Origin: Acidimicrobiaceae bacterium
GTDB lineage: Bacteria; Actinomycetota; Acidimicrobiia; Acidimicrobiales; Bog-793
Assembly (NCBI GenBank): GCA_003136185.1
Contig: PLDN01000174.1
Span: 1-36,143 of the forward strand
DNA length: 36,143 nucleotides
Direction: 5' to 3'
Part shown: positions 15,824 to 22,909 of the stretch, one piece after another
How the letters are laid out: each line of letters opens with the position of its first letter
Numbering within the stretch: position 1 is the stretch's first letter
Program-made: the position numbers and the translations under genes
Notes under the pieces: model-generated
Seen by the model: the letters and a program-made list of their open reading frames with translations, nothing else
What the model was told of the DNA's origin: nothing
The model's database searches: none

Positions 15824-16328
15824 GGAAGTACTCCTCTTCGAAGTCGCTGCCGATGTTGGCGCGCAGTGCCGCCAACGCTCGGTGGAGATGGGTCTTGACG
15901 GTGCCGGTTGATAGGCCGAGTGCCGCCGCGACGTCTGCTTCGGGAAGGTCGCAGAGGTAGCGGAGGACGATCGTTTCTCGCTGGCGTCGCGGCAGGTGGA
16001 CGAGGGCCGCCGCGAGGGCTGCCCGCAGCACGACGTGGTCTGCCTCGTCCGGGCTGTGCTGGGGCGCGAGCATCAGAGGCTGGCGGCGCACGTGGCGCAG
16101 CGCCTCGCGGGAAGCGACTTTCAGGACCCAGGCGTCACGCCACGGGAGGGGTGCGACCCGTGACCAGCGGGCGTGCGTCCGAGCGAGGGCCTCGACAGCC
16201 ACGTCCTCGGCCGCCCAGGGGTCCCCGGTCACCCTGCGTGCCACGCGGATCGTGAGCGGGAGCATCCGACCGAAGAACTGGTCGAAGTCCTCGTCGGGCG
16301 GTGGTGCCGAGTTGCCGCCTTGGTCCAT
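15807..16328 (-). CDS. SigE-like ECF RNA polymerase sigma factor
   Basis: A small sigma-70 family factor of 173 residues. Region 2 spans about 18-85 (DFDQFFGRMLPLTIRVAR, WAAEDVAVEALARTHARW, AWVLKVASREALRHVRR). Region 4 spans about 110-160 (LVHLPRRQRETIVLRYL, ADVAAALGLSTGTVKTHLHR). It directs RNA polymerase to a small regulon, usually under control of an envelope signal. The start is the ATG at 16328 with AGAGG close upstream; the track's first codon is a GTG one codon earlier. It lies 43 nt after the GH44 stop and overlaps the serpin by 17 bp. The coupled partner is normally an anti-sigma-like membrane protein; here that place is taken by the serpin. Confidence 0.9.
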   Translation of the reverse strand: MDQGGNSAPPPDEDFDQFFGRMLPLTIRVARRVTGDPWAAEDVAVEALARTHARWSRVAPLPWRDAWVLKVASREALRHVRRQPLMLAPQHSPDEADHVVLRAALAAALVHLPRRQRETIVLRYLCDLPEADVAAALGLSTGTVKTHLHRALAALRANIGSDFEEEYFHELQA

Positions 16329-16371
16329 CACCTCTCTAAAGGCGTCGGAGCATCAATTGCGTTGACACAGA

Positions 16372-18102
16372 TCAAATGATTCGCCGAAGGCGTGCTGCCG
16401 GGTTCGCCGATGTTGGGACGGTCGTCTGCTTGGGTGGCAGGTGTCGGGAAGTCGTGGACGAGCCCGATGTCGCTGGCACGATCACCGTTACCGACTGCGC
16501 AGGCATCGTGTAGGAAAAGACATTCTTGCTCGATGTCTTGAGCCCCTTTGCGGCCTGTGCCGTCGAAGATGCCCTCGTGAGCTTGTAGACCGCCGCGCTC
16601 GTCGCGCTCTGCCCACCCTCGAGGTCGATGGTCGTCGGCGTGGCGGTCAGGCTCTTGTTGATCGCCACGATGACCACGTGACCGGGGTCGGCCTTGTCGA
16701 TCGACGCGTATACAGACGAGTCGACCTTGTTGGTGGTCGTCGCCGAGACCTCCATGTTCCCGAACGACGCGCCCTTGCCGTTGTAGTTGCGGTACATGGC
16801 AAAGGCGCCAAAGGTGTAGCTCTCGTTCGAGTTGAGCGGCCACACCGCCGAGGCGTGAACGCCGTAGCGGCCGAAGATCCCGAGCACGTCTGCGGTCGCG
16901 ATACCGCCGCTGATGGACTGGCCTCCCCCGTAGTTCCACTCACTCAAGTCCAGGTTCATGCCGGGGTTGTACTCCTTGATCATCCCTTGCAGGCGAGGGA
17001 TCAGGTCGATTCCCTTGTTATCGAGCGTGTCCTGCGTGATCCAGCTGTCCTCGACGTAGGACTTGTCCCAAAGCGAGCGTGGCGCTTGCTCGCGGGCCGC
17101 GACGACAGCAGGCGCCGTGCCGGTCCCGGTAATCCGAATGCCGCCGCCCGTAGCCTCGGGATACCAGTGCAGATCGAGGTCATTGACGAGCGTCTTTTTG
17201 GCTTTCTTGTCAGCCAGCCTCACCTCCCTCATCCACCAGTCGAGGAAATCCCCATCGGCTGCCGAGTCCGACGCGCTCTGAAGCGTGAGGTACCCCTCCC
17301 ATCCGTAGTTGACGGGCCCAGTCACGAGTGCGTCGGGCAACACGGCCTTGACTGCCTTCGCGTACTCGAGGTCCTTAGAGAGCAGCTCGGCGTAGGTGGT
17401 CGCCACGGGATGGATCTCGGAATGCGTCGAGTCCCACAGGTCCGGTTCGTTGTCGAGCGAGAACATGATCGGCTCTTTGGGCACCTCGTGGTGGAGGACG
17501 TAGACGAATTGGTCCTGGTAGACGTACTTGTCCTTCAGGTTTGGCGTCAGCGTGGGGCCACCGGGCTCGGTCGGCTCGTCGATCCGGAATCGCGTGGAGA
17601 GGTAGTCGGGCCCGGAGTTTTCGACATTTCCTGGCGGATTGCGATCTGCTGAGACGTAGCCGGCGATAGGGACAGTCACGAGCGCCGTCGCACCTTCGGC
17701 TTCGGCCGCCTTGACCGTGGGCACGACAGCTGCGGCCGGCTTCGTCGAGGCCGTGAGGAAGTCGTCGTTCTCGTACTCGTAGTCGCTGCCTGCGTTCGAG
17801 TCGTTGTTCTCCCAGTTGTACGCCGTCCAGCGATTGCCGCCCATGCGAATAAGACCCGGCCGGGTCTCGGCCACCATGGTGTTGAACGAGGACACCGAGC
17901 CGACGCTCTTATCGGCGTTGACTCCGTAGATCAACGGGGAGATCGCGCGCAAGCCCTTCGACGTGTTGATGACGAAGGTGACCGTCGCCGTCTTCGGGCC
18001 GCTTCGTGCCGTGGTTGCGGCGCCGAGGAGTGGGACCATAAGGATTGCAGCGATCCCAGCTGGGATTAGTTGCACCCGTCGCGCACCTACTTGCCGCTTC
18101 AT
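16372..18102 (-). CDS. Secreted glycoside hydrolase family 44 (endoglucanase/xyloglucanase)
   Basis: An exported enzyme of 576 residues (from ATG 18102). The signal peptide is MKRQVGARRVQLIPAG followed by a hydrophobic core ending near GAATTA. The GH44 signature is strong: AISPLIYGVN, RMGGNRWTAYNWENN, and SNAGSDYEYEND near the N-terminus. The acid/base Glu is in SLDNEPDLW (E234 in track numbering) and the nucleophile Glu in LSEWNYGGG (E403). GH44 enzymes cut beta-1,4-glucan and xyloglucan chains. The C-terminal ~110 residues form the usual beta-sandwich, and the final segment SRHLPPKQTTVPTSANP is a flexible tail. The track's start at 18147 is less likely because the Arg-rich signal start is at M16. 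It lies immediately upstream of the sigma factor on the same strand. Confidence 0.9.
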   Translation of the reverse strand: MKRQVGARRVQLIPAGIAAILMVPLLGAATTARSGPKTATVTFVINTSKGLRAISPLIYGVNADKSVGSVSSFNTMVAETRPGLIRMGGNRWTAYNWENNDSNAGSDYEYENDDFLTASTKPAAAVVPTVKAAEAEGATALVTVPIAGYVSADRNPPGNVENSGPDYLSTRFRIDEPTEPGGPTLTPNLKDKYVYQDQFVYVLHHEVPKEPIMFSLDNEPDLWDSTHSEIHPVATTYAELLSKDLEYAKAVKAVLPDALVTGPVNYGWEGYLTLQSASDSAADGDFLDWWMREVRLADKKAKKTLVNDLDLHWYPEATGGGIRITGTGTAPAVVAAREQAPRSLWDKSYVEDSWITQDTLDNKGIDLIPRLQGMIKEYNPGMNLDLSEWNYGGGQSISGGIATADVLGIFGRYGVHASAVWPLNSNESYTFGAFAMYRNYNGKGASFGNMEVSATTTNKVDSSVYASIDKADPGHVVIVAINKSLTATPTTIDLEGGQSATSAAVYKLTRASSTAQAAKGLKTSSKNVFSYTMPAQSVTVIVPATSGSSTTSRHLPPKQTTVPTSANPAARLRRII

Positions 18103-18204
18103 GCCCGCACTGCCTCTCCAACCGCGACCCACAAGGTCGCCGTTCACAGTCTCGCGCCGGTGATGACACAGAGACCGGCGATCCTCATGGGAGGCTTTCC
18201 CACC

Positions 18205-18669
18205 ATGTCGTCGACCGGAGAGCAGCAGTTCGTGCCGGACGGTTACGAGCCACCCGGAGGACTCACGACCGATGACTTCTGGCTAGAGCCGCTCGGACCA
18301 GAGCACAACAAGTCCGACCTCGAGGCCTGGACGTCGAGCATCTCGCACATTCAAGCGACCCCAGGCTTCGCGGGACGAGACTGGCCAGTCAGGCCTTTGT
18401 CGGTGGAAGAGAACCTCGCCGACCTGGTCCAACACGCCGAGGATTTCGAGGGACGCCGGGGTTACACGTACACGGTGTTGGACCCGACCAGTCGGGTTGT
18501 CATCGGCTGCGTCTACTTCTATCCGCCCCGCCGTGAGGGCTTCGACGTCGACGTTTGCTCCTGGGTGCGCTCAAGCTGCGGGAGCCTGGACCTTCGCCTC
18601 TACGGCGTCGTGACCGAATGGCTGGCGGCGGTGTGGCCGTGGAGCTCCCCCGACTACGCGTCGAGGTAA
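18205..18669 (+). CDS. GNAT-like acetyltransferase domain protein
   Basis: A small protein of 154 residues from ATG 18205 (GGGAGG lies 10 nt upstream; ATG 18187 is an alternative, and the track's 18070 would overlap the divergent GH44 gene). The order FWLEPLGPEHNKSDLEAW, LSVEENLADLVQHAEDF, YTYTVLDPTSRVVIGCVYFYP, VDVCSWVR and TEWLAAVWPW follows a GNAT-fold variant common in actinobacteria. The acetyl-CoA P-loop (Q/RxxGxG/A) is not obvious, so activity is uncertain. The acyl-ACP thioesterase gene follows 25 nt later. Confidence 0.7.
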   Translation: MSSTGEQQFVPDGYEPPGGLTTDDFWLEPLGPEHNKSDLEAWTSSISHIQATPGFAGRDWPVRPLSVEENLADLVQHAEDFEGRRGYTYTVLDPTSRVVIGCVYFYPPRREGFDVDVCSWVRSSCGSLDLRLYGVVTEWLAAVWPWSSPDYASR

Positions 18670-18694
18670 GCATCCACCTGATCCAAGGACTTAC

Positions 18695-19447
18695 ATGCCT
18701 CTCGGTTCGTACCTCCCATTGCCCGAACACGGCCGAGTATTCACCGGAGAACGCCAAGTGCGTCTCGGCGACTCGACGCCGAGCGGACGGTTGCGCCTCG
18801 ACGCGATAGCCCGGTATTTGCAGGACGTTGCCGAGGACGATGCGACCGATGCGGGCTGGCCGTCGTCGATCGGTTGGCTTCTCCGACGAAGCGCCTTAAC
18901 GGTGCACCAATTCCCTACGCTCGGCGAACGTGTGCGGCTCGACACTTTCTGTTCGGCCAGCGCCTCCAGATGGGCCGAGCGCACCACCACGGTGACGGGG
19001 GCTGAGGGCGGTTCTCTACAAGCGACCGCAATCTGGATCGCGATAGATGCGACGAGCGGGCGACCGACGCGAGTCGGCGAGCTCTTCGAGCGCCTCTACC
19101 TTCCGTCGACCGACGGGCGGCGGGCTTCCGTGCGTCTCTCGCTCCCATCGCCACCGAGCGACGCCGTCGAGGAAGCCCGAGACTGGCCGCTCCGGAGGAC
19201 TGACCTCGACATCTTGGGGCATGTGAACAACGCCATCAGTTGGGCTGCAGTCGAGGACGAGATGGGTCGGTTGGATTGGCTGCCGCAACAGGCCGAGGTC
19301 GAGCACAACGGCGAAATCACCCTCGGCGACTCGCCCCGGCTCGCAAGCTTAAAGTCGGATACGGGACTCGACCTATGGCTCGTCGCTGCTGGCCGCGTGC
19401 TCACCTCCGCCCGCTTGCAACCGGGAGTCCCCGCAACGGACTCGTAG
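18695..19447 (+). CDS. Acyl-ACP thioesterase (double hot-dog)
   Basis: Hydrolyses acyl-ACP to release free fatty acid; FatA/FatB-like bacterial family with two hot-dog folds. The first hot-dog shows FTGERQVRLGDSTPSGRL, LDAIARYLQDVAEDDATD and WLLRRSALTVHQFPTLGERV. The second has the highly typical RRTDLDILGHVNNAISWAAVEDE, whose Asp, His and Asn supply the active-site region. The 250 residues are the usual bacterial length. ATG 18695 follows AAGGA by 5 nt. The next gene begins at 19457, and its -10 box lies across this gene's stop codon, so the glycosyltransferase also has its own promoter. Confidence 0.9.
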   Translation: MPLGSYLPLPEHGRVFTGERQVRLGDSTPSGRLRLDAIARYLQDVAEDDATDAGWPSSIGWLLRRSALTVHQFPTLGERVRLDTFCSASASRWAERTTTVTGAEGGSLQATAIWIAIDATSGRPTRVGELFERLYLPSTDGRRASVRLSLPSPPSDAVEEARDWPLRRTDLDILGHVNNAISWAAVEDEMGRLDWLPQQAEVEHNGEITLGDSPRLASLKSDTGLDLWLVAAGRVLTSARLQPGVPATDS

Positions 19448-19450
19448 TGT
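19445..19450 (+). promoter_or_regulatory. -10 box of leaderless glycosyltransferase gene, overlapping the thioesterase stop
   Basis: TAGTGT includes the TAG stop of the thioesterase and is followed by 6 nt (cacggc) and the GTG at 19457. No Shine-Dalgarno sequence is present. Confidence 0.5.
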
Positions 19451-19456
19451 CACGGC

Positions 19457-20611
19457 GTGCTTGCCATCTTCAGTCTTGCGAGCCTCGGCGCGTTCGTCTC
19501 GGTCGTGGTCGCCCGTGGGAGGTTCTGGTTACCGGGTCCGTTCCTGCCACCGCGCTCGGAAGGCAAAGAGCAGGTGTGGCCGAGAGTCGTCGCGGTCGTT
19601 CCCGCCCGTGACGAAGCCGAGCTGATCGGCGAGACCCTCTCGGCATTGGCGACCCAGGACTATCTGGGTCCGTGGAGAGTCGTGCTCGTCGACGACAACT
19701 CGAGCGACGGCACGAGTGAGGCCGCGCGGAGTATCGGCGCTGAAGGACCGTTCACCGTGCTGACCGGTTCGGCGACACCCGAAGGGTGGGCGGGCAAGGT
19801 GTGGGCTCTTGCGCAGGGCGTGGAGAGCGCCGGAGACGCCGAGTGGCTGTTGTTCACCGACGCGGACATCTCCCACGACAATGACGTCGTGACGAGACTC
19901 GTGGCGCTCGCGCTCACGGACGACCGAGACCTCGTCTCGATAATGGCCGAACTCCGAACGGTCACGGTATGGGAGCGTCTCGTCGTCCCGGCATTCGTCT
20001 ACTTCTTCGCAATGCTGTATCCGTTCCGGTGGGTCTCCGGCTCAGAGCGCGTCGCAGCCGCGGCGGGCGGATGCGTAATCGTGCGGGCTGACCTGCTTGC
20101 CCGCTCAGGCGGACTCGCTGCGATGCGCGGAGCGATCATCGACGACGTGACGCTCGCGCGACAGATCCGAACGGCTGGGGGCAGGCTCTGGCTGGGCTTC
20201 GACCGCGGCGTGCAGAGCATCCGCGCCTATCCCCGCTTGGCAGACCTCTGGCAAATGGTCGCTCGAAGCGCGTATGACGAGCTCGACTACTCGCCCCTCC
20301 GGCTCCTCGGAGCCCTTGGAGGTCTGGGGCTGCTGTTTGCCGTGCCGCTTGTCACGCTGGCCGTCTCGCTAAGCCTCGCCGTCACTTCGGCGCTCACCTT
20401 CTGGACTGTGTCAGCAATGGCGGCGGCCGCTTTGACGCTGGCACTGCAAGCAGCCAGCTACCTGCCGACGATCCGGCTTTACAGGCTCAGTCGTTGGTGG
20501 GCGCTGACACTGCCAGCCGCAGGACTGTTGTACGGCGCAATGACGGCGTCATCGGCGCTCGCGCACAAGCGAGGCCGTGGCACCTCCTGGAAAGGGCGCC
20601 CGCTCGCATGA
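19457..20611 (+). CDS. hpnB: HpnB-like family 2 glycosyltransferase
   Basis: A membrane-associated GT-A glycosyltransferase of 384 residues, with one N-terminal helix and three or four C-terminal helices. The catalytic part shows VVAVVPARDEAELIGETLSA, VLVDDNSSDGTSEAA, the hopene-associated hallmark TPEGWAGKVWALAQGV, the DxD-like metal site FTDADISHDNDV, YPFRWVSG, AAAGGCVIVRADLL and the acceptor motif IIDDVTLARQIR. The family is called HpnB because it clusters with hopanoid genes elsewhere; the acceptor lipid here is unknown, since no hopanoid operon is present. GTG 19457 is the first codon and looks leaderless. The 3' end overlaps the out-of-frame tail of the convergent collagen-like gene. 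Confidence 0.85.
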   Translation: MLAIFSLASLGAFVSVVVARGRFWLPGPFLPPRSEGKEQVWPRVVAVVPARDEAELIGETLSALATQDYLGPWRVVLVDDNSSDGTSEAARSIGAEGPFTVLTGSATPEGWAGKVWALAQGVESAGDAEWLLFTDADISHDNDVVTRLVALALTDDRDLVSIMAELRTVTVWERLVVPAFVYFFAMLYPFRWVSGSERVAAAAGGCVIVRADLLARSGGLAAMRGAIIDDVTLARQIRTAGGRLWLGFDRGVQSIRAYPRLADLWQMVARSAYDELDYSPLRLLGALGGLGLLFAVPLVTLAVSLSLAVTSALTFWTVSAMAAAALTLALQAASYLPTIRLYRLSRWWALTLPAAGLLYGAMTASSALAHKRGRGTSWKGRPLA

Positions 20612-20848
20612 GCCTGGCGCAACGATGGAGGATGCCACGACCTCGAGATCAGCCGTGCAGCTAGGGCGCTCATCAGGTGAGCAACTGCAGCTCACCGGGG
20701 CCACGTCGGCGAACCCGGTGAGCTGCAACGACACCCAGCCGGTTGAGGGGAAGAAGCCCGATGTGCAGATCGAGTAGGTGAGACCGTTTGGCGCCGCCGA
20801 CTGCAGATTCGGAAGTTCGAACGTCGTGACCCCGTCGCCGCCGTATTC
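20549..20848 (-). pseudogene. Out-of-frame 3' half of the collagen-like protein's tail-collar domain
   Basis: In the shifted minus-strand frame, the sequence from 20848 reads EYGGDGVTTFELPNLQSAAP, then NGLTYSICTSGFFPS and GWVSLQLTGFADVAPVSCS. This is the second half of a tail-collar domain as found in collagen-like tail fibre proteins. The block that normally joins the halves (ALFSLLGTT) is missing. The frame stays open to a stop at 20549, inside the glycosyltransferase gene. Confidence 0.6.
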
Positions 20849-21315
20849 GTGGCGATGGGCAGGAGCTGACCTTCTGCGATCGTGCCCTGATAAACCTCGC
20901 CTGCACTCAGGATGATCTGCCCGAGCGTGCAGGTCTCGACGTTGGTCGAGAGGCTCACCTGGTCGGTGTTCGACCCGAACGAGGTGTCAGCCGGACCGGC
21001 TGGACCCTCCGGACCGGTTGCGCCTGTCGCTCCTGGGGGACCCGTTGCGCCCGTTGCGCCCGTTGCGCCGCCCGGTCCTGCAGGGCCGGCAGGCCCCGCA
21101 GGACCGGTCTCATTGAAAGAGATGACCGCGTCGTGGTCGATGCACTTCGGCGTGCCGCTGGCCGTGACGTTGTAAAGGATCCCTCCGATGCCGGACACGC
21201 ATGCCGAGTAGGTCGTCGGCGTCGGGCTGGCTCCGGCTACGCCTGTAGCGGCTATCACAGCGACGACTATGGCCGCGGCTGCCGCAGCGGCAACGACGCG
21301 CTTGTTGAACTTCAT
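20692..21315 (-). CDS. Secreted collagen-like protein with frameshifted tail-collar domain
   Basis: The start is ATG 21315 (AGAGGAG 5 nt upstream; the track start is 13 codons too long). A signal peptide (MKFNKRVVAAAAAAAI, ending near GASP) precedes a short Cys-containing segment, then ~12 Gly-X-Y triplets (GPAGPAGPAGPGGATGATG) forming a collagen-like stalk. Next comes the start of a phage tail-collar-like domain (GQIILSAGEVYQG, then GQLLPIATNTA). After NTA the reading frame turns to low-quality sequence (TGSRRSNFRICSRRR). The expected continuation YGGDGVTTFELPNLQ is found in another frame, so the gene as written is broken. Such proteins are surface adhesin- or fibre-like. The alternative is a sequencing indel. 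Confidence 0.7.
   Translation of the reverse strand: MKFNKRVVAAAAAAAIVVAVIAATGVAGASPTPTTYSACVSGIGGILYNVTASGTPKCIDHDAVISFNETGPAGPAGPAGPGGATGATGATGPPGATGATGPEGPAGPADTSFGSNTDQVSLSTNVETCTLGQIILSAGEVYQGTIAEGQLLPIATNTAATGSRRSNFRICSRRRQTVSPTRSAHRASSPQPAGCRCSSPGSPTWPR
21041..21067. repeat. Three tandem 9-bp units in the collagen-like stalk
   Basis: CCCGTTGCG is repeated three times without interruption; on the coding strand it encodes Gly-Ala-Thr triplets. Such tandem units can change the stalk length by slippage. Confidence 0.8.
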
Positions 21316-21439
21316 CTGGTCTCCTCTGATACTCGTGGAGGGCGCGCGGGGCACCCGGCTCCGCTATCTGCCGGCGAATCGCAGTGGTGAATCGGATCAA
21401 GCGCCATTTGCACTCTGACAGCGGGTCTCCGAAGGCGAC

Positions 21440-21456
21440 TGAGTAATCAATACTCA
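21440..21456. repeat. AT-rich palindrome in the divergent intergenic region
   Basis: TGAGTA and TACTCA flank a 5-nt spacer (atcaa) and form perfect 6-bp inverted arms. It is the most AT-rich spot between the collagen-like gene and the divergent unknown gene at 21543, and looks like an operator or part of a promoter. The rest of this 227-bp region shows nothing else clear. Confidence 0.5.
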
Positions 21457-21542
21457 AATCGGTGCCGGAAGCGGAGAATTGGTGAACGAAGCCGCCCCTC
21501 GTATAGACGCGAGGCTGTGATCGTTGTGAAAGCCAAGGATTC

Positions 21543-22862
21543 GTGACTGATCCAGAGGGACGCTCGCCGAAGCAAGAGCGAGCCACTCAATTGCTCAAAG
21601 GGCTGGTCGGTGAGGTGCGGGGTCCGCTCCGCAAGTCCTCGACAGCGAGGACCAACGCCGTCGCGGCACCGAAAGCGTTGATGGTTGCTCTCGCGATGAT
21701 TTCAGCGGGACTGCTCGACGAAGCCTCCATTGTGAACCTGCTTCGCGAGGGCCGTCCGCGGACAAAGGATCGGAAGAGTCGGCCGCGGGAGTTCCCGGTC
21801 GCAGACCCGTGGGCAAACGAGGAGGGCTTGATCGTCCCGTGCCCGGCGAGGGTGAAGCTGAGAAACGCAGTCGTCGACATCCAAGTCCTTTGCACCACTC
21901 CCAACAGCGCACGGCTCATCGCCAAGCTCACGAGCTTCAACGCGATGGCGCCCCGGTACTCCCCGAAGCTCGCACTCGATTCACTGCACGTCAGTGGCAG
22001 CGACGGGGTGACTCATCGGCTACGGGACCAAACGCGACAAATGGACGGTTCGTGGGTCTCGCTCGAGCTCGAGCCAGCACCCTCAACCTCGTTGTCGTGG
22101 CTCGAAATCACCGACGTCTCCGACGAGGTGACACGAGTTCCGTTTGGCGCCTCCCCGACGTCGCCGGCGAGCAGTTCCGCTACGTCAACTTCGATGTACG
22201 ACGGCGCCGAGCTGTTCGTTCTCCGCTGGGGAGGAACGTTGCTCTCTCTTAGTTCAACAGTGACGTCGGACGCCTTCGAAGAAGGTGGCTCGCTGGACGG
22301 CGCCGCTCGGGCCTTATGCGAGCTGGTGCAAGCACTCACGGACGTCGGAGCCTTCCGAGATCCGGCCGGAACAAAGCGTGCGATCGACGGACTGCTCGAT
22401 GCGCTGCGCGGCAATCGGCTCTCGAGAGACCTTCCCCCGACCTGGCGATCGATGCTCGACGCGGCCGGCGAGACGGACGGGCCCACTGGGGGCGTCGTTG
22501 TCGACAAGGAGATGACAACAATCGGCGCACGGAGCGTCTGGGTCGACGCCGTGGTCTCATGGCCGCAACGGTTCACGCTCTGGGCCTTCTGCGAGCCGGA
22601 CGCGACCGTCCGCGCCGATTACCTCCTCGCGCTGCCCGCGACTGGTTGGTCAGCCATTGACGACGTCGGCGGGACCTACGCCGGCTTTCCGGCAACGGTG
22701 TGGGAGAGCGGAACGGGCGAAGAGATCGTGGTCAGCTTCGCTCCTCGGCTGAACCCGCGGGCAACGAGCTTGGAGGTGACCTGTTTCCAGGGTACGGAGC
22801 AGTCGATCATGAGGATCCCATTGGACAGCTGGACGGCTCCGGCACGACGCCTCGCGCCCTAA
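21543..22862 (+). CDS. Conserved-looking protein of unknown function, 439 aa
   Basis: I do not recognise a family. The frame is long, and its codon usage resembles the neighbours. It has a basic N-terminal ~85 residues with a hydrophobic helix-like stretch (PKALMVALAMISAGLLDEASIV), too weak for a sure membrane segment. A beta-rich middle (FPVADPWANEEGLIVPCPAR to SWLEITDVSD) is followed by an Asp/Thr/Ser-rich linker. The C-terminal half alternates helices and strands and contains several Trp residues (SVWVDAVVSWPQRFTLWAF, SAIDDVGGTYAGFPATVW). There is no signal peptide. GTG 21543 lies 3 nt after AAGGA. It is divergent from the collagen-like gene and is followed 47 nt later by a methyltransferase. 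Confidence 0.6.
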   Translation: MTDPEGRSPKQERATQLLKGLVGEVRGPLRKSSTARTNAVAAPKALMVALAMISAGLLDEASIVNLLREGRPRTKDRKSRPREFPVADPWANEEGLIVPCPARVKLRNAVVDIQVLCTTPNSARLIAKLTSFNAMAPRYSPKLALDSLHVSGSDGVTHRLRDQTRQMDGSWVSLELEPAPSTSLSWLEITDVSDEVTRVPFGASPTSPASSSATSTSMYDGAELFVLRWGGTLLSLSSTVTSDAFEEGGSLDGAARALCELVQALTDVGAFRDPAGTKRAIDGLLDALRGNRLSRDLPPTWRSMLDAAGETDGPTGGVVVDKEMTTIGARSVWVDAVVSWPQRFTLWAFCEPDATVRADYLLALPATGWSAIDDVGGTYAGFPATVWESGTGEEIVVSFAPRLNPRATSLEVTCFQGTEQSIMRIPLDSWTAPARRLAP

Positions 22863-22892
22863 CCCCACGCCGGTTGCGATCGACGACGACGC

Positions 22893-22908
22893 GTGTCATA
22901 ACTGACAC
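22893..22908. repeat. Perfect palindrome directly before the methyltransferase start
   Basis: GTGTCA and TGACAC enclose TAAC and end one base before the GTG at 22910. The centre (CATAAC) could serve as a -10 box 7 nt before a leaderless start. The palindrome would then be an operator overlapping the promoter core. Confidence 0.5.
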
Positions 22909-22909
22909 C

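Noticed and set aside
16441-17652. 403-aa plus-strand ORF
   Set aside because: It is antisense to the GH44 gene, with Arg/Val/Gly bias typical of shadow frames in GC-rich DNA.
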